Source: an uncultured Lachnospiraceae bacterium
GTDB taxonomy: Bacteria > Bacillota > Clostridia > Lachnospirales > Lachnospiraceae
Reading direction: 5' to 3'
Assembly (NCBI GenBank): GCA_946549155.1
Contig: CAMNQN010000098.1
Span: forward strand, 1-11,605
DNA: 11,605 nt
Both the position numbers and the translations under genes were made by a program. The notes beneath the pieces were generated by a model. It had not been told where the DNA came from and ran no database searches. It was given only the letters and a program-made list of their open reading frames with translations. Below are positions 6,471-11,605 of the stretch, piece by piece (positions within the stretch are counted from its first letter, which is position 1; every line of letters begins with the position of its first letter).

Positions 6471-8231
6471 ATGGAAAAGTGGTTTGTGGCGGCGAAGCGG
6501 GCCGATTTTAACGGGATTGCGAAGGAGTTTGGCATCAATCCGGTGACGGCCCGGATTATCCGGAACCGGGATATTGTGGGGGAGGATGCCATCCGGGAAT
6601 ACCTTTACGGGGGCCGGGAAAACCTGCATTCTCCAGAACTGCTTGGCGGAGCCAGAGAGGCGGCCCTTCTTTTAAAGGAAAAAATTGCACAGAAGAAAAA
6701 AATCCGGATTATCGGAGATTATGATATTGACGGGGTAAACGCTACCTACATCCTCTATCGGGGACTCCAGCGGCTGAAAGCGGAGGTGGATTATGAGATT
6801 CCGGATCGGATGAAGGATGGATACGGGCTGAATATCAACCTGATCCGCCTGGCCTTTCAGGAGGGGGCGGACACGATCCTCACCTGTGACAATGGAATTG
6901 TGGCGACAGAGCAGATTGCCTATGCCAGAGAATTAGGCATGACGGTGATTGTCACGGATCATCATGAGCCCATGTTTGAGGAACGGGAAGGAGAAAAAAT
7001 CTGGAAGCTTCCCCCCGCAAACGTGCTGATTGATCCGAAACTGGCGGACTGTCCCTATCCCTATAAAAAAATCTGCGGGGCGGTGGTGGCCTGGAAGCTG
7101 ATACAGATGCTCTACGTTCTGTCGGGGAGAGAGGAGCGGGAGGCGGATGAATTTCTGCCCTTTGCGGCGATTGCCACCGTGGGGGATGTGATGGACCTGG
7201 ATGGGGAAAACCGCACCATTGTGAAGCTGGGGCTGCAGACTGTGGACAGAGTAGCTAATCCGGGGCTGAATGCCCTGATTCGGGCTGTGGGCCTGGAGGG
7301 GGCGGAGCTGACGGCTTATCATATCGGTTTTGTCATAGGCCCCTGTATCAATGCCAGCGGCCGGCTGGATACGGCGAAGCGTTCCCTGCGGCTGCTGCTG
7401 TGTACGGACCCCAAGGAGGCTGCGCAGCTGGCGGAGGAATTAAAGGCGCTGAATGACGAGCGGAAGGATCTGACGGCAAAAGGGGTGGAGCAGGCGGCAG
7501 AGCAGATTGAGACCACATCCCTGAAGGAGGACCGGGTGCTGGTGGTGTATCTGCCGGACTGCCATGAGAGTATCGCGGGCATTATTGCAGGTCGGATCCG
7601 GGAACGGTATCACCGGCCGGTGTTCGTGCTGACGGACGGCCAGGACTGTGTGAAGGGCTCCGGCCGCTCCATCGAAAGCTACTCCATGTTTGAGGAGATG
7701 GTGCGCTGTCAGGATCTGTTTCTGAAATTCGGCGGGCACCCTATGGCGGCAGGGCTGTCTCTGGCGAAGGAGAATGTGCCGGTGTTCCGGCAGCGCATAA
7801 ATGAGCTGTGCCGCTTAACGCTGGAGGATTTCGTGGAGAAGATTATGATCGACGTACCCATGCCCCTGGATTACATTACCGAGGAGCTGATTGAGGAATT
7901 TCATGTTCTGGAGCCCTTTGGAAAGGGAAACACGAAGCCTCTTTTCGCGGAAAAGAATCTGAGGCTGCTGAAGGCGGCTGTTCTGGGTAAAAATAAAAAT
8001 GTGCTGAAATTTACGGTCTGCAACCAGCAGGGGGCCGCCATGGAAGCCCTCTATTTCGGCGATGTGGAGAGAATGCAGTCTTATCTGACGGAAAAGTACG
8101 GAACGCAGGAGATGGAAAAGCTGTTTTTAGGACGGGCAAACGGAATGCTGCTCTCTGTTACTTATTATCCCACGGTGAATGAATTTCGGGACCGGAGAAC
8201 GCTGCAGATTGTGATACAAAACTACCAGTAG
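6471..8231 (+). CDS. recJ: Single-stranded-DNA-specific 5'-3' exonuclease RecJ
   Basis: RecJ degrades single-stranded DNA from the 5' end in RecF-pathway recombination, mismatch and base-excision repair. All core motifs of the DHH phosphoesterase are visible: GDYDIDG (82-88), CDNG with Asp140, DHHE (163-166) and GDVMDLDG, coordinating two divalent metals. CINASGRLD follows, then the DHHA1 half with GRSIESYSMFEEM and FGGHPMAAG (Gly-Gly-His at 421-423). The C-terminal OB-like region begins at LEPFGKGNTKPLF. Length is 586 residues, the short form typical of proteobacterial RecJ and many clostridia. The ATG at 6471 has AGGAGG about 5-6 bases upstream. The gene lies 132 bases after secDF, behind that gene's terminator, and I see no convincing promoter between them, so read-through or a weak promoter must supply it. 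Confidence 0.95.
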   Translation: MEKWFVAAKRADFNGIAKEFGINPVTARIIRNRDIVGEDAIREYLYGGRENLHSPELLGGAREAALLLKEKIAQKKKIRIIGDYDIDGVNATYILYRGLQRLKAEVDYEIPDRMKDGYGLNINLIRLAFQEGADTILTCDNGIVATEQIAYARELGMTVIVTDHHEPMFEEREGEKIWKLPPANVLIDPKLADCPYPYKKICGAVVAWKLIQMLYVLSGREEREADEFLPFAAIATVGDVMDLDGENRTIVKLGLQTVDRVANPGLNALIRAVGLEGAELTAYHIGFVIGPCINASGRLDTAKRSLRLLLCTDPKEAAQLAEELKALNDERKDLTAKGVEQAAEQIETTSLKEDRVLVVYLPDCHESIAGIIAGRIRERYHRPVFVLTDGQDCVKGSGRSIESYSMFEEMVRCQDLFLKFGGHPMAAGLSLAKENVPVFRQRINELCRLTLEDFVEKIMIDVPMPLDYITEELIEEFHVLEPFGKGNTKPLFAEKNLRLLKAAVLGKNKNVLKFTVCNQQGAAMEALYFGDVERMQSYLTEKYGTQEMEKLFLGRANGMLLSVTYYPTVNEFRDRRTLQIVIQNYQ

Positions 8232-8238
8232 GAATTTA

Positions 8239-8267
8239 TTGACATTTTTGTGCCATTGGACTAGAAT
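8239..8267 (+). promoter_or_regulatory. Sigma-A promoter of leuS
   Basis: A perfect -35 TTGACA (8239-8244), a 17-base spacer and TAGAAT (8262-8267, five of six) begin 8 bases after the recJ stop. Transcription should start near 8274, giving a leader of about 39 bases. That is too short for a T-box leader, so leuS here is not under a leucine T-box within this window. Confidence 0.88.
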
Positions 8268-8312
8268 GTTAGACAGTAAATTCACAGAGAATGAAATGTA
8301 CGGAGGTTGTTT

Positions 8313-10715
8313 ATGAAATACAATTTCAAGGCAATAGAAGGCAAATGGCAGAAGAGATGGGAGGACGGCAAGATCTTCCGGGCGGTGGATGGTTCGGACA
8401 AACCGAAGTTTTACGGCCTGGTGGAGTTTCCCTATCCCAGCGGAGCCGGTATGCATGTGGGCCATATCAAGGCATATTCCAGTATCGAGGTGGTGTCCAG
8501 AAAACGCCGGATGGAAGGCTATAATGTACTGTTTCCCATCGGCTTTGACGCCTTTGGCCTGCCTACGGAAAATTATGCAATCAAGACCAAAACTCATCCC
8601 AGGATCATTACCGACAGAAATATTGAAAAGTTTTCCAATCAGTTGAAGCGTGTTGGTTTTTCCTTTGACTGGGAGCGGGTGGTGGATACCACAGATGAGG
8701 ATTTCTATAAATGGACCCAGTGGATTTTCCTTAAGATGTTTGAGAAGGGCCTGGTGTACAGGGACAAGGCGTGGGTAAATTACTGCCCCTCCTGTAAGGT
8801 GGTGCTCTCCAACGAGGACAGCCAGGGCGGAAAGTGCGATATCTGCCACAGTGATGTGATTCAGAAATCCAAGGACGTATGGTATCTGCGGATTACCCAA
8901 TATGCGGATAAACTGCTGCAGGGACTGGATACCGTGGACTATCCGGAAAATATCAAGCAGCAGCAGGTGAACTGGATCGGGAAATCCACCGGAGCGTTTG
9001 TGGACTTTGCGGTGGATGGCATCGAAGATAAGCTGGAGATTTACACCACAAGACCGGATACGCTCTTTGGCGTTACCTTTATGGTAATCGCCCCCGAGCA
9101 TCCGCTGATTGACAAATACGCGGATAAAATCAAAAATATGGATGCTATCCAGGCGTACCGTGCAGAGTGCAATAAGAAAACAGAGTTTGAGCGGACGCAG
9201 CTGGTGAAGGATAAGACCGGTGTAAAGCTGGAAGGTCTGGAGGGCATTAATCCGGTAAATGGAAAGAAGATTCCCATTTTTATCGCGGACTATGTGATGA
9301 TGGGATACGGCACCGGAGCCATCATGGCGGTACCGGCCCATGACCAGAGGGACTATGATTTCGCAAAGGCCTTTGGCATTGATATTATCCAGGTTATTAA
9401 GGGTGGAAATATTGAAGAGGAGGCCTATACGGGAGACGGGGAGATGATTAACTCCGGATTCCTCAACGGCTATACGAATAAAAAGGATTCTATTGCCAGA
9501 ATGATCGGGGAGCTGGAAAAGCTCGGTATCGGCAAGGGCGGCGTTCAGTACAAGATGAAGGACTGGGCGTTTAACCGGCAGAGATATTGGGGAGAGCCGA
9601 TTCCCATTGTGCATTGTCCTCACTGCGGTGATGTGGCGGTTCCCTATGAAGAGCTGCCTTTGCGTCTGCCCAAGATCGAGAATTTTGAGCCGGGCCAGGA
9701 GGGCGAATCTCCGCTGGCCAAGATTGATTCTTTTGTAAACTGCAAATGCCCGAAGTGCGGCAGGGACGCGAAGCGGGAGACAGATACTATGCCCCAGTGG
9801 GCCGGTTCCTCCTGGTATTACCTGCGCTATATTGATCCCCACAATGAAACGTGTCTGGCGGATGCGGACAAGATGAATTACTGGATGCCGGTGGACTGGT
9901 ACAACGGTGGTATGGAGCATGTGACCAGACATATGATTTATTCCAGATTCTGGCATCACTTCCTCTATGATCTGGGTGTGGTGAATACGCCGGAGCCCTA
10001 TGCGAAGCGTTCCGCTCAGGGGCTGATTCTGGGGCCGGACGGCGAAAAGATGAGCAAATCCAAGGGAAATGTGATCGACCCGCTGGATATCGTGGAGGAG
10101 TACGGTGCGGATACGCTGCGAACCTACGTGCTGTTTATGGGAGATTACGGGGTGGCGACGCCCTGGAACGACAGCTCTACCAAGGGATGCAAGCGTTTCC
10201 TGGAGCGTGTGGCGGCCCTGACCGACCGGCTGACCGACGAGCCGGCCTCCCCGGAATTTGAATCCAAGCTGCACAAGACCATCCGGAAGGTGTCCTCCGA
10301 CATTGAGGATATGAAATTTAACACTGCTATCGCCAGCCTGATGACACTGTTGAATGATATCTATGCGGTGGGCAGCATCAATAAGGAGAATCTGGTGATC
10401 TTTATCAAGCTGCTTTGCCCCTTTGCTCCTCATCTGTGCGAGGAAATCTGGGAGACACTGGGTGGCGAGGGCTTTTTGTCCCTGGCGGAGTGGCCCAGGT
10501 ACGATGAGGCAAAAACAGTGGATGCCACCAAGGAGATCGGCGTGCAGGTAAACGGCAAGCTGAGAAGTACCATCGTGATTCCCACCGACGCAGGGAAGGA
10601 GCAGGTGCTTGCCATCGCGAAGGAGGATGCGAAGGTAAAGGCGATGATGGAGGGAAAGACCATCGTAAAAGAGATTTATGTGCCCAACAAGATTGTGAAT
10701 ATTGTGGTAAAGTAA
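8313..10715 (+). CDS. leuS: Leucyl-tRNA synthetase
   Basis: This class Ia synthetase charges tRNA-Leu and hydrolyses mischarged products. The 800-residue length matches Bacillus LeuRS (about 804) rather than the longer E. coli enzyme. The ATP-binding HIGH-type motif is HVGH (48-51) within PYPSGAGMHVGH, and the second signature is KMSKS (579-583). A zinc-type CPSC...CDIC module follows the first half of the Rossmann fold. The CP1 editing domain is complete, with TTRPD (245-249) and AHDQRD whose Asp344 binds the amino group of the mischarged residue. A second four-cysteine knuckle (CPHC...CPKC) precedes WAGSSWYYLRY. The C-terminal anticodon and tRNA-binding domains are present to IVNIVVK. The ATG at 8313 is chosen over upstream TTG 8307 because GGAGG (8302-8306) is 6 bases away and MKYNFKAIE is the family start. 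Confidence 0.98.
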   Translation: MKYNFKAIEGKWQKRWEDGKIFRAVDGSDKPKFYGLVEFPYPSGAGMHVGHIKAYSSIEVVSRKRRMEGYNVLFPIGFDAFGLPTENYAIKTKTHPRIITDRNIEKFSNQLKRVGFSFDWERVVDTTDEDFYKWTQWIFLKMFEKGLVYRDKAWVNYCPSCKVVLSNEDSQGGKCDICHSDVIQKSKDVWYLRITQYADKLLQGLDTVDYPENIKQQQVNWIGKSTGAFVDFAVDGIEDKLEIYTTRPDTLFGVTFMVIAPEHPLIDKYADKIKNMDAIQAYRAECNKKTEFERTQLVKDKTGVKLEGLEGINPVNGKKIPIFIADYVMMGYGTGAIMAVPAHDQRDYDFAKAFGIDIIQVIKGGNIEEEAYTGDGEMINSGFLNGYTNKKDSIARMIGELEKLGIGKGGVQYKMKDWAFNRQRYWGEPIPIVHCPHCGDVAVPYEELPLRLPKIENFEPGQEGESPLAKIDSFVNCKCPKCGRDAKRETDTMPQWAGSSWYYLRYIDPHNETCLADADKMNYWMPVDWYNGGMEHVTRHMIYSRFWHHFLYDLGVVNTPEPYAKRSAQGLILGPDGEKMSKSKGNVIDPLDIVEEYGADTLRTYVLFMGDYGVATPWNDSSTKGCKRFLERVAALTDRLTDEPASPEFESKLHKTIRKVSSDIEDMKFNTAIASLMTLLNDIYAVGSINKENLVIFIKLLCPFAPHLCEEIWETLGGEGFLSLAEWPRYDEAKTVDATKEIGVQVNGKLRSTIVIPTDAGKEQVLAIAKEDAKVKAMMEGKTIVKEIYVPNKIVNIVVK

Positions 10716-10724
10716 CAAGAGGAC

Positions 10725-10918
10725 GCATCCGCAAGGAGCCGTCTAAAGAAAAGCCGGGTGAGTTTCTGACATCCGGTGTTCACCTAGTCCTTCCGACACC
10801 TGTTCGCAGTGCACGGATGATACAACCCGCGCTCTGTGAACAGGCGTCTCGGACATGTGTACACCTGGATGTGCAGAAAACTCACCCGGCTTTTCTTTAG
10901 ACGGCTCCTTGCGGATGC
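10725..10918. repeat. 194-bp palindromic element with 41-bp perfect outer stem
   Basis: Bases 10725-10765 are the exact reverse complement of 10878-10918, 41 pairs without a mismatch. Pairing continues inward with small bulges: CTG-ACATCC (10766-10774) against GGATGT-G-CAG (10868-10876), then the region around 10789-10809 against about 10832-10855, where CCTGTTC and GAACAGG match. The terminal loop is about 20-25 bases (about 10810-10833). The whole intergenic element is therefore one giant cruciform or RNA hairpin between convergent genes. It is far longer than an ordinary terminator, and no target-site duplication is evident at its edges. Confidence 0.9.
10745..10898. terminator. Symmetric bidirectional terminator core within the palindrome
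   Basis: GCCGGGTGAGTTT (10753-10765) pairs with its complement at 10878-10890. It is followed by TTTTCTTT (10891-10898) on the plus strand and, by symmetry, by the same eight bases on the minus strand (complement of 10745-10752). This suits termination of leuS from the left and of the minus-strand phosphoesterase from the right. The long, structured loop makes efficiency uncertain. Confidence 0.55.
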
Positions 10919-11011
10919 TGGTTTTGGAAGGCTGTTCTTTACGTGGGAGGATTTCCATGGAACGTGATTTCCGCAGAACCTTCGGAGGATGTGCATGGAT
11001 TTGCGAGGAAA

Positions 11012-11038
11012 TTCCGGATTCGCAGTGTAAATCCGGAA
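11012..11038 (-). terminator. Hairpin downstream of the metallophosphoesterase gene
   Basis: TTCCGGATT (11012-11020) pairs perfectly with AATCCGGAA (11030-11038) around a 9-base loop. On the minus strand it begins 15 bases after the phosphoesterase stop codon and is followed by TTTCCTC, a short and imperfect U-run. It is a weak terminator or 3'-stabilising hairpin. The rest of 10919-11011 shows no gene. Confidence 0.5.
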
Positions 11039-11053
11039 GGGGAAACGCTTTTG

Positions 11054-11605
11054 TCAGAGCTTCCACAGGGGGACCGGGTCCCCCAGGACTTCGCGGCCTA
11101 CGTACAGGGTTTGGTCGGGGCGGGTGAGCATGGTCCATTTTACCAGGGTGAGGCAGCGGTGCTCCAGTTCGATGCAGGTGATGCAGCGGGGATGTACGCA
11201 GCTTCCGGTATTGAAGCAGGGAGAGGCTTCGGAACCCAGCATGGGGCGGTGGGTGTGGCCGGTGATGAGAATCCGGTGGTTCTTTTTCGCCCAGCGGCAT
11301 AGCTGCTGCTCGGTGCGGCGCTTTCGGGTATGATTCTTGGCGGCGCTGGTGGGATCCAGGACGCCCAGCTGTTCCAGGGGCTTCCACAGATAGCGCACCA
11401 GGAAACGGGACAGAGGCCACAGAGTGCTGTTGAGAAAATCTGCCTGATGACCGTGGGTGAGAAAAAGCTCCTCTCCGTTTTGGGTATCCCGGAGAATTAT
11501 GCCGGGATAGAAATGGATTCCGGGAAACAGAGGCATATCGCACTGGTGCTGTGTGCAGAACCAGGTATCAAAGCAGGAGTGGCAGCGGCGGTTTTTCTTT
11601 TCCAT
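11054..11605 (-). CDS. Calcineurin-like metallophosphoesterase, N-terminus cut by window edge
   Basis: The visible 183 residues are the C-terminal part of a dimetal phosphoesterase. The later metal-binding blocks are present: LTHGHQADF and GHTHRP, about 75-80 residues apart. The earlier DxH, GD and GNHD blocks expected in this fold are absent because they would lie beyond base 11605. The Met at the edge is therefore probably internal, and in relatives a GNHD motif would come just before it. A segment with SAAKNHTRKRRTEQQL and several cysteines lies between the two blocks. There is no membrane segment; it is probably cytoplasmic. The substrate is not determinable; relatives cleave phosphodiesters, nucleotides or phosphoproteins. 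It converges on leuS across a 338-base non-coding stretch filled mostly by the large palindrome. Confidence 0.88.
   Translation of the reverse strand: MEKKNRRCHSCFDTWFCTQHQCDMPLFPGIHFYPGIILRDTQNGEELFLTHGHQADFLNSTLWPLSRFLVRYLWKPLEQLGVLDPTSAAKNHTRKRRTEQQLCRWAKKNHRILITGHTHRPMLGSEASPCFNTGSCVHPRCITCIELEHRCLTLVKWTMLTRPDQTLYVGREVLGDPVPLWKL

Noticed and set aside
8232..8312. Possible leucine T-box riboswitch upstream of leuS
   Set aside because: The gap is only 81 bases and holds a promoter that leaves a leader of about 39 bases; no specifier loop, T-box consensus or terminator fits.
8127..10718. 863-codon open frame on the minus strand across leuS
   Set aside because: It is a full antisense shadow of leuS, whose synthetase motifs are all intact. 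It matches no family I recognise, and long antisense frames are common with G/C-ending codon bias.
10725..10918. CRISPR array or integron attC site
   Set aside because: The two copies are inverted rather than direct and there are no regularly spaced repeats. The core sites and bulged-base pattern of an attC site are not evident, and no integrase is in the window.
10743..11543. 266-codon minus-strand frame overlapping the phosphoesterase and the palindrome
   Set aside because: It is proline/arginine/histidine-rich with no family motif, and is out of frame with the clear THGH and GHTH blocks of the phosphoesterase.

Overview
The window looks like chromosome from a Clostridia (Firmicutes) genome, most likely Lachnospiraceae. 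The basis is the SCIFF peptide/maturase pair (a Clostridia hallmark), a fused SecDF, a short Bacillus-type LeuRS, strong AGGAGG ribosome binding sites and moderately high G+C over most of the window. No tool was run; all family assignments are by motif recognition.

Layout. (1) Bases 1-1335 are visibly A+T-richer and hold a scar: the front half of a VTC-domain polyphosphate-polymerase-like gene is joined out of frame to the back half of a CotH-kinase-like surface protein gene. (2) 1367-2005 (minus) is an SGNH/GDSL hydrolase, convergent with the CotH remnant. (3) 2006-2333 is an intergenic control region. It holds a candidate promoter for the hydrolase, a 92-bp imperfect palindrome overlapping a doubtful 28-codon ORF, and a clear extended -10 promoter with a leader hairpin driving the next gene. 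(4) 2334-2477 encodes the 47-residue SCIFF RiPP precursor (scfA). A large hairpin follows, then its radical SAM/SPASM maturase scfB (2719-4080) and a fused secDF translocase gene (4140-6338) that ends at a strong intrinsic terminator. (5) recJ (6471-8231) follows, then leuS (8313-10715), which has its own near-consensus promoter. (6) 10716-11053 is non-coding. It is dominated by a 194-bp palindromic element with a 41-bp perfect outer stem that can act as a bidirectional terminator, facing a metallophosphoesterase gene on the minus strand (11054-11605, cut by the window edge).

How the parts fit. scfA-scfB-secDF reads as one transcription unit: a six-cysteine peptide, the enzyme expected to install a thioether crosslink in it, and a membrane protein-export motor. 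The biological role of SCIFF is not known to me, so the physical link to SecDF is the most suggestive context here. recJ and leuS are housekeeping genes. The left end looks like the remains of an older surface-protein/polyphosphate locus damaged by an internal deletion.
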